DNA from: Bacteroidetes bacterium 43-16
GTDB lineage: Bacteria > Bacteroidota > Bacteroidia > Chitinophagales > Chitinophagaceae
Assembly: GCA_001897525.1 (NCBI GenBank)
Contig: MKTB01000017.1
Coordinates: 248,001 to 312,000, forward strand
DNA: 64,000 nucleotides
Direction: 5' to 3'
How positions within the stretch are numbered: the stretch's first letter is position 1; the number at the start of each line of letters is the position of its first letter. The notes under the pieces are model-generated. The model was not told where the DNA came from and made no database searches. It worked only from the letters and a program-made list of their open reading frames with translations. Both the position numbers and the translations under genes were made by a program. Of the stretch, positions 1-9,130 are shown piece after piece.

Positions 1-60
1 CCAGCAAAGAAGGTAAACAGAACAATCTGCTGATAAAAAAGCAGACCGCTTACTTTTTAT

Positions 61-68
61 TATATTTG
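61..68 (+). promoter_or_regulatory. -7-like promoter element (TATATTTG)
   Basis: The sequence TATATTTG matches the Bacteroidota -7 consensus TAnnTTTG and lies about 40 nt upstream of the first gene. No good -33 TTTG is visible at the expected distance, so this is a tentative promoter. Confidence 0.35.
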
Positions 69-109
69 CTCCTCTATATTTATTCAATCTATTAATTTCA
101 TACGCATTT

Positions 110-700
110 ATGCCTGTTTTTAAGTTTAAAGTTTCCTGGGAAGACGACGATAACATCAATCGGAGTATAGCACTTACCAATGGTCAGTCTTTTTTACAAT
201 TTCACCAAGCCATTCTTACCGCTTTTGAATTTGATAAGAAAGAGGCTGCCGCAAACTTTTATGAGAGCAATGATAAGCATATGAAAGGCCGCGCCATTTC
301 TTCAGAAGTGCTGGTCAATAAAAAAGATGCACCGGCTTTATCCATGATGAAGACCCCGGTTTCTGCCTTGGTAGACAGCCCCGATAAGAAGTTTATTTAT
401 GAATATGACCCGGTGAAGAACTGGTCGTTTTTTGTAGAACTGGTGGGCATAGACAGGGACGAAAATGTAAAGATCAGCTACCCGCACTGCTTCTTTAAAG
501 AAGGCATTTCCCCGATCCTGACCGGGGCCAAGTCCCTGTCGGAAAACAAGATGGTAGAACTGGAAGAAAAGTATGACCTGGGTAAAGAAGAGATGGATGA
601 AGGCTATGGCAGCGAAGGAGAAGATGATGATAAGGAAACCGACAGTGACGAGGAAAGCTACGGTGAAGAAGAATATGGTGAGGAAGGAGAACAATTCTAA
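110..700 (+). CDS. pRiA4b ORF-3-like (TnpR-type) family protein with acidic tail
   Basis: The 196 aa protein starts MPVFKFKVSWEDD and has the layout of the plasmid pRiA4b ORF-3-like family: an alpha/beta domain over about residues 1-145, with an FxxFHxAI-type helix near residue 30 and a YDPVKNW-type strand near 100. The family's molecular function is not established. The last 40 residues are almost entirely Asp, Glu, Ser and Gly, a low-complexity acidic tail that could bind basic partners (inference). The stop codon lies 8 nt before the miaA ATG, so the two genes are probably co-transcribed. Family assignment is from remembered motifs, not a search. Confidence 0.7.
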   Translation: MPVFKFKVSWEDDDNINRSIALTNGQSFLQFHQAILTAFEFDKKEAAANFYESNDKHMKGRAISSEVLVNKKDAPALSMMKTPVSALVDSPDKKFIYEYDPVKNWSFFVELVGIDRDENVKISYPHCFFKEGISPILTGAKSLSENKMVELEEKYDLGKEEMDEGYGSEGEDDDKETDSDEESYGEEEYGEEGEQF

Positions 701-708
701 TTGTGAGC

Positions 709-1614
709 ATGCGAACGGTTATTGTGATAGCAGGACCGACCGCGATCGGCAAGACTGCGCTCAGTATACAGCTGGCGCAGCATTTTAATACAGCTATAGT
801 GTCCGCAGATTCCCGGCAATGCTACCGGGAAATGAACATCGGTACGGCAAAGCCCGATGCCTCAGAGCTGGCGGCAGTGCCCCATTACTTTATCAATTCC
901 CATTCCATACATGAGCCCATCAATGCGGCCGCTTATGAGCAATTGGCATTGGGCTATCTCGAAGAGATCTTCCAGTCTGCTGATGTAGCGATCGTATGTG
1001 GTGGCACCGGCTTGTACATTAAAGCCCTTTGTGAGGGTATTGATGAGATGCCAGGTGTAGACAAAGAGATAGAAGCCGTCATCAAACGCAATTTTGAAGC
1101 TAAAGGCTTATCCTGGTTGCAGGAAGAGCTGAAAGCCAAAGACCCTGTGTTCTTTGAACAGGCCGAGCAGCAGAACCCCGTAAGGCTCATCCGGGCCTTG
1201 TCCTTTTTAGAAACCAATAAACTATCTATTACTGCTTTTAAAAAGCAGACCGCTAAAGAAAGACCTTTCCGGGTGATCAAGATTGCCCTGGATATTCCGC
1301 GTGAGCAATTGTATGCGCGTATCAATCATAGGGTAGATATAATGATGCAGCAGGGCTTGTTGGAGGAAGTGAATACCCTATATCCTTTACGGGAGCTGAA
1401 AAACCTGCAAACAGTGGGTTATGCCGAGTTTTACGAAGCCGGTGATTTTCCTTTGTCCCAAGCGCAGATCACAGAGGCGGTAGATAAAGTAAAACAACAT
1501 ACCCGCAATTATGCCAAACGCCAACTGACCTGGTTTCGCAAAGACCCGGCATTTGCCTGGTTTGCTCCCGATGAGCTGCAAGCTGTCCTGGACTATATAC
1601 ATGCTAAAAACTAA
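709..1614 (+). CDS. miaA: tRNA dimethylallyltransferase MiaA
   Basis: MiaA transfers a dimethylallyl group to N6 of A37 in tRNAs that read codons starting with U. The P-loop GPTAIGKT lies at the N-terminus, followed by the SADSRQCYREMNIGTAKP segment that carries the catalytic Asp and the substrate-binding region typical of the family. The conserved C-terminal TRNYAKRQLTWFRK motif is also present. About 301 aa is a normal length. The ATG at 709 gives the standard N-terminus MRTVIVIAGPT; an in-frame GTG two codons earlier is an alternative. It is followed 6 nt later by the glycosyltransferase gene. Confidence 0.97.
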   Translation: MRTVIVIAGPTAIGKTALSIQLAQHFNTAIVSADSRQCYREMNIGTAKPDASELAAVPHYFINSHSIHEPINAAAYEQLALGYLEEIFQSADVAIVCGGTGLYIKALCEGIDEMPGVDKEIEAVIKRNFEAKGLSWLQEELKAKDPVFFEQAEQQNPVRLIRALSFLETNKLSITAFKKQTAKERPFRVIKIALDIPREQLYARINHRVDIMMQQGLLEEVNTLYPLRELKNLQTVGYAEFYEAGDFPLSQAQITEAVDKVKQHTRNYAKRQLTWFRKDPAFAWFAPDELQAVLDYIHAKN

Positions 1615-1620
1615 TGCCCT

Positions 1621-2760
1621 ATGTTTTGGTTTTTATTGTTCCTGTTCACCATGCAGCTTTGCTTTGCTTATGCTTACCGCTATCGTCCCGGTGCAGACCC
1701 GGCTTATATCCCCAAAGAGTGGCCGAAAGTGAGTGTCGTAATTTGTGGTAAAAACGAAGCTGAAAATATTCAGCGATTCCTGCCATTGGTATTAAGCCAA
1801 CAGTATGGGCATAATGACTGGGAACTTCTATACGTCAATGATGCTTCTACAGATGAGAGTGCAAGGCTGCTGCAGGCCTTAAGTCTGGAATACCCGCAAC
1901 TGCGCATCCTGGATATTGAACCGGGAGAGGCACGCATTTTTCCCGGCAAAAAACAGGCTCTTTTGCAAGGTTTGCAACAAGCTGAGCATGACCTTGTTTT
2001 ATTAACCGATGCAGATTGCTATCCTGCTGCTGCATTGTGGCTGGAAGGTATGGTGAGGGCTTATCAGCAATTAAAAGATAAAAATCATTTGGAGCAGAAC
2101 TTTGTGCTGGGCTATGGCGCTTATCAGAAAGAGCCGGGATTGCTCAATCGTTTTGTGCGCTGGGAAACCCTGCATACTTTTATTCAATATGCCTCCTGGG
2201 CCAGGATCTACCGGCCTTATATGGGCGTAGGCAGGAATATACTCTATCATAAGCGATCCGTAATTGATTTATTGGAACACGATTCAGCATTCAAAAATAC
2301 TTTTGCCGCAACGGCATCAGGAGATGATGACCTCATTATTTCGGCACTGGCTACTATAGAGAACACCATCATTGCTGATGATGCAGCTACACATACCATC
2401 TCTGCAGCACCTGCAGGCTGGCGGCAATGGTGGCGGCAAAAGACCAGGCATGTATCTTCGGGGAAGTATTATGCCCCTTGGATCAAAAAGGGCCTGGGAC
2501 TATATGCCCTGTCTGCATTTTTGTTCTGGGTACTCGCCCTTATTTTGTTAGTAAGTTCTGAAGGATTAATCCAAAAGCTTGTTTTATTTTTGATACTTTG
2601 CAGGCTGGCGGCCTATTGGGCAAATGCCTTTAAATGGCTGTCTGTTCTGGGGAGTAAGCGACAGGCCTGGTTTTATCCTTTGGGAGAGCTGATGTGGCTG
2701 GTCTATAATATGGCTGTGTCCCCTTTTATATTTTGGAAAAATAAACAACAATGGAAGTAG
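1621..2760 (+). CDS. Family 2 glycosyltransferase, membrane-anchored
   Basis: This 379 aa protein has an N-terminal membrane segment (residues 1-20), a GT-A fold with VVICGKNEAENI, a YVNDASTDES segment and a DAD metal-binding motif (LLTDADC, near residue 125), then about three C-terminal membrane helices (residues 300-375). The architecture is that of processive or undecaprenyl-phosphate-linked GT2 enzymes at the inner membrane. The acceptor cannot be predicted. The last 10 nt overlap the start of rsmG, so translation is probably coupled. Confidence 0.9.
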   Translation: MFWFLLFLFTMQLCFAYAYRYRPGADPAYIPKEWPKVSVVICGKNEAENIQRFLPLVLSQQYGHNDWELLYVNDASTDESARLLQALSLEYPQLRILDIEPGEARIFPGKKQALLQGLQQAEHDLVLLTDADCYPAAALWLEGMVRAYQQLKDKNHLEQNFVLGYGAYQKEPGLLNRFVRWETLHTFIQYASWARIYRPYMGVGRNILYHKRSVIDLLEHDSAFKNTFAATASGDDDLIISALATIENTIIADDAATHTISAAPAGWRQWWRQKTRHVSSGKYYAPWIKKGLGLYALSAFLFWVLALILLVSSEGLIQKLVLFLILCRLAAYWANAFKWLSVLGSKRQAWFYPLGELMWLVYNMAVSPFIFWKNKQQWK

Positions 2761-3377
2761 TATTAAAATATTTTACAGATTTCACGGAAGAGCAGATCGC
2801 CCAGTTCAGGGCTTTGGAAGGACTTTATAAAGAATGGAATGAAAAGATCAATGTCATTTCCAGGAAAGATATTGACCAGTTATATACCAAGCATGTATTG
2901 CATTCCCTGGCTATAGCGGCTATATGTCCTTTCCTGCCGGGTATGAGGATCGTGGACATCGGCACCGGTGGCGGATTTCCCGGCATTCCGCTGGCGATCA
3001 TGTATCCTGAGGTAGATTTTCTTTTAGTAGATTCTATCGGTAAAAAACTTAAAGTGGTAGATGAGATCATCGCATCTATTGGCCTGAAGAACGTGCGTAC
3101 CCTGCATTCCAGGATAGAAGATATATCACAGAGGGATTTTGACTTTGCCGTTTCGAGGGCTGTAGCCCCGCTGAAGAGTTTATGGGAATGGGCCAAGCCG
3201 ATCATTAAAAAGAATAAATCTACCGAGCTGGCCAATGGCCTCATCTGCCTGAAAGGCGGTGACCTCAACCAGGAGATCGTGGAAAGTGAAGTGCGTCCTT
3301 CCCTGTGGGACCTGGAAGATATATTTGCCGGAGAGGGCTTTGAAGAAAAGTTTGTTGTTTGGGTGGGTAAAAAATAG
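2751..3377 (+). CDS. rsmG: 16S rRNA (guanine-N7) methyltransferase RsmG
   Basis: RsmG (GidB) methylates N7 of G527 in 16S rRNA using S-adenosylmethionine. The SAM-binding motif VDIGTGGGFPGIPLAI is near residue 66, followed by the acidic strand end VDFLLVDSIGKK and the late motif AVSRAVAPL. At 208 aa it has the usual length. It overlaps the upstream glycosyltransferase gene by 10 nt. In E. coli, loss of the ortholog gives low-level streptomycin resistance (family knowledge). Confidence 0.97.
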   Translation: MEVVLKYFTDFTEEQIAQFRALEGLYKEWNEKINVISRKDIDQLYTKHVLHSLAIAAICPFLPGMRIVDIGTGGGFPGIPLAIMYPEVDFLLVDSIGKKLKVVDEIIASIGLKNVRTLHSRIEDISQRDFDFAVSRAVAPLKSLWEWAKPIIKKNKSTELANGLICLKGGDLNQEIVESEVRPSLWDLEDIFAGEGFEEKFVVWVGKK

Positions 3378-3418
3378 TCAATATTATATTAATATTCAGA
3401 ATCCTCATACTAAAAACT

Positions 3419-3426
3419 TATTTTTG
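3419..3426 (+). promoter_or_regulatory. -7-like promoter element (TATTTTTG)
   Basis: TATTTTTG fits TAnnTTTG and lies 29 nt before the start of the M23 peptidase gene, in the 78-nt gap after rsmG. No clear -33 element is seen. Confidence 0.3.
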
Positions 3427-3455
3427 TTCATTCTACCAAAAAATCAATATCCCTG

Positions 3456-5225
3456 ATGCTGCAAAGAATCATAGGTATATATATATTCACGCTGTTTTTT
3501 ACAATTGCTGCATTTGCCCAGAAAGGGACAACTGTCAGTGGTACAAAATCGGAACTACAAAGCAAGAGAGAAGCCATTCTCCGGGAGATTGCGAATGCCC
3601 AGGCTTTACTGGACAATGCCAAGGCCAACCAGAAAGTAACACTTACAGAATTGAGTGCGCTGAATAAAAAACTGGCGCTGCGGCAGCAACTGATCAATAA
3701 TATCAATCTCGAAATCAAAACGATCGGTAAGGACATTGACCTCACCAATAAAGAAGTGGAGGTACTGAACCAGCGACTGGGCAAGTACAAAATGGAGTAT
3801 GCCCGCTCGATCCGTTATGCCTACCGCAACAAGGAATCTCAGAATATGATGGTGTTTGTGTTTTCGGCAAATACCTTTAACGAGATGACCCGCCGGATGG
3901 AGTACATGAAAAAGTACCGACAGTACCGTACGGTGCAGGCCGGCAGGATCAGGGAATTGCAGTCTTCTTTATCTGCTAAAGTAACCCATCTCAATAACCG
4001 CAAAGTACAGCGTAATACTTTACTGGGCGATGAGCAGAAGCATAAAGCGGCCATACAGGCCGATGCCGACCAGACCAACCAGGCCGCACAGGAGCTGAAA
4101 AGCCAGGTGACGGACCTTTCGGGACAGATCGCTAAGAACAAAGCGGCTGCGGCGCAACTGGATAATGCCATCCGCGCACAGATTCAAAGAGAAATTGCAG
4201 AAGCTAAGCGTAAGGCAGAAGAGGAAGCCCGGAGACTGGCTTTGGAAAATGCGCGCATCAAAGCGGAAGAAGATGCCAAGCGTAGGGCTATGGAGTCTCA
4301 GCGGCAGGATGAGATCGCCAGGCAAAGAGCTATAGACGAAGAGCAAAAGAGAGCGGTTGAACTGGCGAAGCAGGCAGAGAATGCCCGTAAGCGTGCTGCA
4401 GAAGAAGCGGAGCGCCAGCGCCTGAAAGATATAGAAGATGCAAAGAAGCGCCGGGAAGAAGCGGCTGCAGAAGAGAAGCGCATTGCTGATGCTAAATCCC
4501 GTGAAGACCAGAGAAGAAGAAATGAGGAGCGTAATAAGGAAATAGATAAGCGTAAGGAGGAAGAGCGCCAGAAAGAGATCGCCCGTCAGAAGAAAATTGC
4601 CGAGGACCTGGAAAAGCAAAAAGCGGCTTCCCAGAAGCAGGTGGAGCAATACAAGTCAGGAGCTACTGTAGTGACGATCAACAAGAACCCGGGTTCCGGC
4701 TCTAATCCGCCATCTTCCGGTACCAGGCCGGTAAGTCCGCCGGCACAGGAGCAAAAGAATTATAAAAATATGCTGCCGCAGGAAGTACAAAACCTGTCGG
4801 CCAGCTTCGAGGCCAACAGGGGATCTTTACCCTGGCCGGTAAGCCAGGGCGTGATCGTAGCGCCTTATGGTAAATACCAGCACCCTATAGAAAGGAGTGT
4901 AACGCTGAACAATGAAGGGATCGACATCGGTACCAATGCCAATGCGCCTGTAAAAGCAGTGTTTAAAGGGGTGGTAACCAAGATCTTTAATGTACCGGGT
5001 ATGGGCGTTTCTGTATTGGTCAATCACGGGCAGTACTATACTTTGTATGCCAAGCTTTCGGGTTCATCGGTAGCACAGGGTGCCACTGTGGGTGCCGGAC
5101 AGGTAGTAGGCTCTGCCGGTAAGAATGATGAAGGCGATAATGTGGTGCATTTTGAATTGTGGAAAGTAAACGACAACGGCTCCTTTAATACGGTTAACCC
5201 TACCGGCTGGATCGCTCCACGATAA
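3456..5225 (+). CDS. EnvC/NlpD-type murein hydrolase activator (coiled coil + M23 domain)
   Basis: This 589 aa protein starts with a signal peptide (GIYIFTLFFTIAAFAQ). A long coiled coil covers about residues 25-400, with a very charged Ala/Glu/Arg/Lys stretch from about 245 to 400. A Pro/Ser-rich linker leads to an M23 (LytM) domain in the last 130 residues (GIDIGTNANAPVKAV, NHGQYYTLYAKLS, VVHFELW). The canonical zinc-binding positions HxxxD and HxH look substituted (GIDIG, VHFEL), as in EnvC-like degenerate LytM proteins. These activate amidases during septum splitting rather than cutting peptidoglycan themselves. The periplasmic location and activator role are inferred from family architecture. 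Confidence 0.88.
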   Translation: MLQRIIGIYIFTLFFTIAAFAQKGTTVSGTKSELQSKREAILREIANAQALLDNAKANQKVTLTELSALNKKLALRQQLINNINLEIKTIGKDIDLTNKEVEVLNQRLGKYKMEYARSIRYAYRNKESQNMMVFVFSANTFNEMTRRMEYMKKYRQYRTVQAGRIRELQSSLSAKVTHLNNRKVQRNTLLGDEQKHKAAIQADADQTNQAAQELKSQVTDLSGQIAKNKAAAAQLDNAIRAQIQREIAEAKRKAEEEARRLALENARIKAEEDAKRRAMESQRQDEIARQRAIDEEQKRAVELAKQAENARKRAAEEAERQRLKDIEDAKKRREEAAAEEKRIADAKSREDQRRRNEERNKEIDKRKEEERQKEIARQKKIAEDLEKQKAASQKQVEQYKSGATVVTINKNPGSGSNPPSSGTRPVSPPAQEQKNYKNMLPQEVQNLSASFEANRGSLPWPVSQGVIVAPYGKYQHPIERSVTLNNEGIDIGTNANAPVKAVFKGVVTKIFNVPGMGVSVLVNHGQYYTLYAKLSGSSVAQGATVGAGQVVGSAGKNDEGDNVVHFELWKVNDNGSFNTVNPTGWIAPR

Positions 5226-5298
5226 ATATTTAACACCGGTTTCCTCAGAAATATCGGGTGAAACTATTAATATTGAAAAAAATAAATTTTAAAGCGCG

Positions 5299-6522
5299 AT
5301 GAGATTAGCTTTTTGGAAAAAGAAAGAGACCAATAAAAAGAAAAAACCGGCCTGGAGAGAGTGGCTGGATGCTGCCCTTTTTGCGGTGGTAGCGGCTACG
5401 ATTATCCGTATGTTTTTCATTGAGGCCTATACCATCCCTACGGGTTCTATGGAAGGTACGCTCAAGGTGAATGATTATCTTTTTGTGAGTAAACTGGCCT
5501 ATGGTCCTCGTTTGCCCAATACGCCTTTGTCTTTTCCTTTAGTCCATAATACGATGCCGGTCACAGGTGGTAAATCTTATTCAGAATCTGTACACTGGAA
5601 ATACAGGAGATTACCCGGCTTCGGTCATGTAAAAGTGGGCGATGTGGTGGTGTTTAACTTCCCGAACAATGATACGACCATCCTGGAAGATCCGAGCCAG
5701 GATTATTATAACTATGTGCGCCAGATGGGCGGCAGCCAGGCGGTGAAAGACCGTTTTACCGTGATCACAAGACCGGTAGATAAGAGAGAGAACTATATTA
5801 AAAGATGTGTGGCCGGCCCGGGCGATAAGGTAGTGATCAAGGAAGGTGTATTGTATGTGAATGACCAGGTAGCTCCGCAACATGCGCATCAACGCATCGA
5901 CTACTGGGTGGAAGGTGATGTGAAGCTTTCTGCTGATTTTATGGAAGAGAACTTTATCGTGTTTAAAAGTGTGGATGCCCGTAATAATATGCAGGTATAT
6001 GAAATGGAACATGGTACGGTAGAAAAGGTGAAAGCGATCCCGAATGTAAAAAGTGTCCTGCCTGCCAGCGTATTGATGCCGGGTGAGACGGGTAATATTG
6101 CCCAGTGGACTTTCCCTTTTGATACGGCAAATTTTAAATGGAACCAGGATAATTTCGGTGCTTTGATCGTTCCTAAGAAAGGTGCGACGATACAGTTAAG
6201 CCCTGAAAATGTGGCCTTATACCGCAGGATCATCAAGGATTATGAAGAGAACCCTAGTTTTGTTCAGAAAGACGGTGCTTTCTTTATAGAGGGTAAGCAA
6301 ATTACTTCTTATACCTTTAAAATGGATTATTACTGGATGATGGGTGATAACCGCCACAATTCTGCAGATTCCCGTTATTTCGGCTTCGTTCCGGAAGATC
6401 ATATTGTAGGTAAAGCATCTTTTGTATGGCTGAGCTACGGAAACGGTGATGGTACGGTGTACAATAAGAGCGGCATGAGATGGGGTCGTATTTTCAGAGG
6501 AGTAGGTGCTTTGCAGCAATAA
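5299..6522 (+). CDS. lepB: Signal peptidase I LepB
   Basis: Type I leader peptidase, which removes Sec/Tat signal peptides on the outer face of the inner membrane. One N-terminal membrane helix (residues 22-40) precedes the catalytic Ser50 in IPTGSMEGTL. The general base Lys168 lies in NYIKRCVAGPGD, and the conserved box MMGDNRHNSADSRYFGFV is near residue 350. The 407 aa length, longer than E. coli LepB, with a large insert between the Lys box and the GDNR box, is typical of Bacteroidota. The N-terminus is very Lys-rich (KKKETNKKKKPAW). It is a single gene followed by a terminator. Confidence 0.97.
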   Translation: MRLAFWKKKETNKKKKPAWREWLDAALFAVVAATIIRMFFIEAYTIPTGSMEGTLKVNDYLFVSKLAYGPRLPNTPLSFPLVHNTMPVTGGKSYSESVHWKYRRLPGFGHVKVGDVVVFNFPNNDTTILEDPSQDYYNYVRQMGGSQAVKDRFTVITRPVDKRENYIKRCVAGPGDKVVIKEGVLYVNDQVAPQHAHQRIDYWVEGDVKLSADFMEENFIVFKSVDARNNMQVYEMEHGTVEKVKAIPNVKSVLPASVLMPGETGNIAQWTFPFDTANFKWNQDNFGALIVPKKGATIQLSPENVALYRRIIKDYEENPSFVQKDGAFFIEGKQITSYTFKMDYYWMMGDNRHNSADSRYFGFVPEDHIVGKASFVWLSYGNGDGTVYNKSGMRWGRIFRGVGALQQ

Positions 6523-6550
6523 TCACAATAAACTATTTAATAACGTAGAA

Positions 6551-6576
6551 AGCAATCCCGGAAGGGATTGTTTTCT
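6551..6576 (+). terminator. Rho-independent terminator after lepB
   Basis: CAATCCC-GGAA-GGGATTG hairpin followed by TTTTCTGTTTTTT, about 30 nt after the lepB stop. Confidence 0.75.
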
Positions 6577-6598
6577 GTTTTTTGACTAATTTTATAAC

Positions 6599-7162
6599 AT
6601 GAAGTTGTACGTAAAAAATATGGTGTGCAGGCGCTGTATCGCAGCGGTGGAGAAAGTGATGACGGACCATGATCTTCACCCGACCAATATTGTTTTGGGA
6701 GAAGTGCAGCTGGCAGAAGAGGATATAGACGATAAGAAAGAGCAGGTGATTGCCGCGCTGGAAGCTTTGGGCTTTGAATGGATCGACGACCGTAAAGAGC
6801 GCATGGTGGAGGCGATTAAGGCGCTCATCGTGGAATTGGTACAGGATAAGGACAATGAGCTGGAAGTAAATCTTTCCGACTATTTATCTAAGCATTTGCA
6901 TTATGAATATACCACCATCAGCAACCTTTTTTCGGAGCTGAATGGTATCACGATAGAGAAGTACTATATCGCGCAAAAGATAGAGAAAGTAAAAGAGTTA
7001 TTGTTTTATGATGAGCTTAGCCTGAGCGAGATCAGCGATCGCCTGCATTATTCCAGTGTGGCGCACCTGAGCAGCCAGTTTAAGAAAGTTACGGGTATGA
7101 CCCCCAGTGCCTATAAAAAATTAAAGATCACGAAAAGAAAACCTTTAGATGAAGTATCCTAA
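6599..7162 (+). CDS. AraC-type HTH regulator with HMA-like N-terminus
   Basis: The 187 aa protein opens with KNMVCRRCIAAVEKVM, which resembles the metal-binding loop of a heavy-metal-associated (HMA) domain (MxCxxC; here MVCRRC). It ends with a two-helix-turn-helix AraC DNA-binding domain over about residues 100-180 (SLSEISDRLHYSSVAHLSSQ, VTGMTPSAYKK). This architecture suggests a transcription factor that senses a metal or a thiol through its two cysteines (inference). The stop overlaps the start of the M28 peptidase gene by 14 nt, so the two are probably co-expressed. Confidence 0.8.
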   Translation: MKLYVKNMVCRRCIAAVEKVMTDHDLHPTNIVLGEVQLAEEDIDDKKEQVIAALEALGFEWIDDRKERMVEAIKALIVELVQDKDNELEVNLSDYLSKHLHYEYTTISNLFSELNGITIEKYYIAQKIEKVKELLFYDELSLSEISDRLHYSSVAHLSSQFKKVTGMTPSAYKKLKITKRKPLDEVS

Positions 7163-8081
7163 ACACTTTGTTTTATGGGTGACCGGCCTGCTGTTGTGCG
7201 CCGGCAGCTCCTGCGCTCAAAAGCCTAAAGCATCTGCAGACAGCCTGCTGTATGCCGTGGTGAAAGAGTTGAGCGATGACCGTTATAAGGGCCGCAAATC
7301 CGGTACGGCAGAGAATGAACAGGCGGCACTCTACCTGGCCGGGGTCTTTAAAGCCGCCGGGCTTAAGCCCGCGGTGGGCAATAGTTTTTTAGTGCCTTTC
7401 GAGGTACGGGGTATGAAATTGTATAATGTTTGCGGGATATTAAAAGGGAAATCGGAGGGCATCTATGCTTTCGGGGCACACTTCGATCATATCGGTTTTG
7501 ATCAAAGAGGACCCGATACGGTGTTTAACGGAGCTGATGATAATGCGAGTGGGGTAGCGGCCATGATCGGTATTGCTACCTATTTTAAACAGCATCCACC
7601 GGAAAAGTCGGTATTGATCATGGCTTTTAATGCCGAGGAGATGGGGCTTTGGGGTTCAGAAGCTTTGGTGGCGCAGCCGGAGATGCAGTCCCTGTTAAAA
7701 AGGACACAGGTGCTGTTCAATATGGAGATGGTGGGTACGGTAGCTGCTTCGGGCAGGAACAGTATGTTCATGACCGGAGATGACCAGTCTAACTTATACG
7801 ACTTATTGAAGGCGAATGCCAAAGAGGGTTTTACCATAGTGAAAGATCCTTACCTGGAGCAGGAATTGTTCTTCCGCTCAGACAATGTGGGCTTTTACCA
7901 TAAAGGTATTGTAGCTCATTCCTTCTCGACCTGCGATATGGAAAACACGAATCATTACCACCAGAAAAACGATGAATTGAGTATTATAGATTTTGATAAT
8001 CTCGGTCAAATGGTTCAGAGTTTCTCGGCCACCATTGCCTCCATGATGCAGCAGCCGGGATTGACTTTTAAAAATAAATAG
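7149..8081 (+). CDS. M28 family zinc aminopeptidase, exported
   Basis: This 310 aa protein has a lipoprotein-like signal peptide (LWVTGLLLCAGSSCAQK; the Cys in GSSC is a candidate lipobox). The M28 metal ligands are visible: His in GAHFDHIG, Asp in GADDNASGVA, the Glu pair in FNAEEMGLWGS and a C-terminal His near FSTCDMENTNHYHQ. Members release N-terminal amino acids from peptides outside the cytoplasm. It overlaps the AraC/HMA regulator gene by 14 nt. Confidence 0.92.
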   Translation: MKYPKHFVLWVTGLLLCAGSSCAQKPKASADSLLYAVVKELSDDRYKGRKSGTAENEQAALYLAGVFKAAGLKPAVGNSFLVPFEVRGMKLYNVCGILKGKSEGIYAFGAHFDHIGFDQRGPDTVFNGADDNASGVAAMIGIATYFKQHPPEKSVLIMAFNAEEMGLWGSEALVAQPEMQSLLKRTQVLFNMEMVGTVAASGRNSMFMTGDDQSNLYDLLKANAKEGFTIVKDPYLEQELFFRSDNVGFYHKGIVAHSFSTCDMENTNHYHQKNDELSIIDFDNLGQMVQSFSATIASMMQQPGLTFKNK

Positions 8082-8085
8082 TATT

Positions 8086-8154
8086 ATGAAAGGAATGGTA
8101 AAAGCCTTGAATTGGCTATATAGGAAGTTATTTAAGAAAAGGTGCTGTCAGTAG
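8086..8154 (+). CDS. Possible 22-residue basic small protein
   Basis: A short frame reading MKGMVKALNWLYRKLFKKRC plus CQ starts 4 nt after the M28 peptidase stop. It is strongly cationic, amphipathic-looking and ends in a Cys pair. Nothing but its position after the stop, an ATG start and its composition supports coding; comparison with relatives would decide. Confidence 0.25.
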   Translation: MKGMVKALNWLYRKLFKKRCCQ

Positions 8155-8197
8155 GGAGTCCCCGAATATTTAATATAAACTCCGTAATTGCTTTATT

Positions 8198-8977
8198 ATG
8201 ACCTGTCGTATTTTATTTAGTATTGCTTTCAGTGCATTTACTTTGTCTTCATCTGCACAAGAGGTAAGTGTAGCAAAACTATCCCTTTACTACCAAAAAT
8301 TTGTTGATTTTTCTGATCAAAGTCAGTCCGATTCGGCAACGCATTACCGGGCATTATTTAAGGAGCAGGTTATAAATGGTGTAAAGGTAAATCATACGGC
8401 GACCTTGTATGCTTTGTCTGAGCTGGCCAGGCAGGAAATCGGTTTCCAATTTCAAAAGACGACAGATACTAAATTGTACAGCGTTTGCTGGGATGACCAA
8501 ACGGGCGGTACCATGCGTAATTTTGAAGGGTTTTATATTTACCACAATGGATCTGTTTGTGTTACTGAAACGATCCATCCGGTCAGAGAAGAATTCTCGG
8601 CAGGCTCTAATGTCTATGCTTTGCACCAGGTGAATACAAGTAAAGGTAAGGCGATCTACCTGCAATTTGAATATGTAAAAGCGAGTACGTCTTTATTCCG
8701 TTATACTGTTAGCAGCTTGAGTATTGAGCGTGGCAAACTGAACCGGCAGGCGAAATATATTAAGACCGGCAGTGGTTTGCAGCACAGTATTAGTTATGGA
8801 CTGGATTGGTCAGAAAAGGTCAATCGGGATAGAGGGAATCTTAATATCAAGCAGGCGCTCACCTATGATGCTACTCTGAAACAATTTTCTTTCCCCCTGG
8901 TTCAGCAGGATGGTACCATCAGTACTAAAAGAATTAAGTACGGATTTAAAGGAAGTTATTTTGAATTGGTGCAGTAA
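8198..8977 (+). CDS. Exported protein of unknown function
   Basis: The 259 aa protein has a clear signal peptide (ILFSIAFSAFTLSSSAQ, cleavage after SSAQ). The mature part is predicted to be mostly beta strand, with CWDDQTGGTMRNFEGFYIYHNGS in the middle. I do not recognise the family. It is monocistronic and ends in a shared bidirectional terminator with the convergent downstream gene. Confidence 0.7.
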   Translation: MTCRILFSIAFSAFTLSSSAQEVSVAKLSLYYQKFVDFSDQSQSDSATHYRALFKEQVINGVKVNHTATLYALSELARQEIGFQFQKTTDTKLYSVCWDDQTGGTMRNFEGFYIYHNGSVCVTETIHPVREEFSAGSNVYALHQVNTSKGKAIYLQFEYVKASTSLFRYTVSSLSIERGKLNRQAKYIKTGSGLQHSISYGLDWSEKVNRDRGNLNIKQALTYDATLKQFSFPLVQQDGTISTKRIKYGFKGSYFELVQ

Positions 8978-9065
8978 GGAATTTTTACCTGTCTGAATGC
9001 CAAGGCCAATTCCCCAAACTTCATATAGCTAGTGTTATGTTTTTAAACTTCTGTACAATTTTAAA

Positions 9066-9100
9066 TGCAAAAATCGGGGTTTTAAATCCCGATTTTTGCA
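9066..9100. terminator. Bidirectional terminator between convergent genes
   Basis: Near-perfect palindrome TGCAAAAATCGGG / CCCGATTTTTGCA with A-tract and T-tract on either side. It serves the exported protein genes ending at 8977 (+) and 9131 (-). Confidence 0.85.
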
Positions 9101-9130
9101 TTTATACAGTATTGAAATAGTTGCTGTTTT

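Noticed and set aside
4020-4649. 209 aa antisense ORF in the EnvC-like gene
   Set aside because: Shadow of the charged coiled-coil repeats of the real gene; no start signal.
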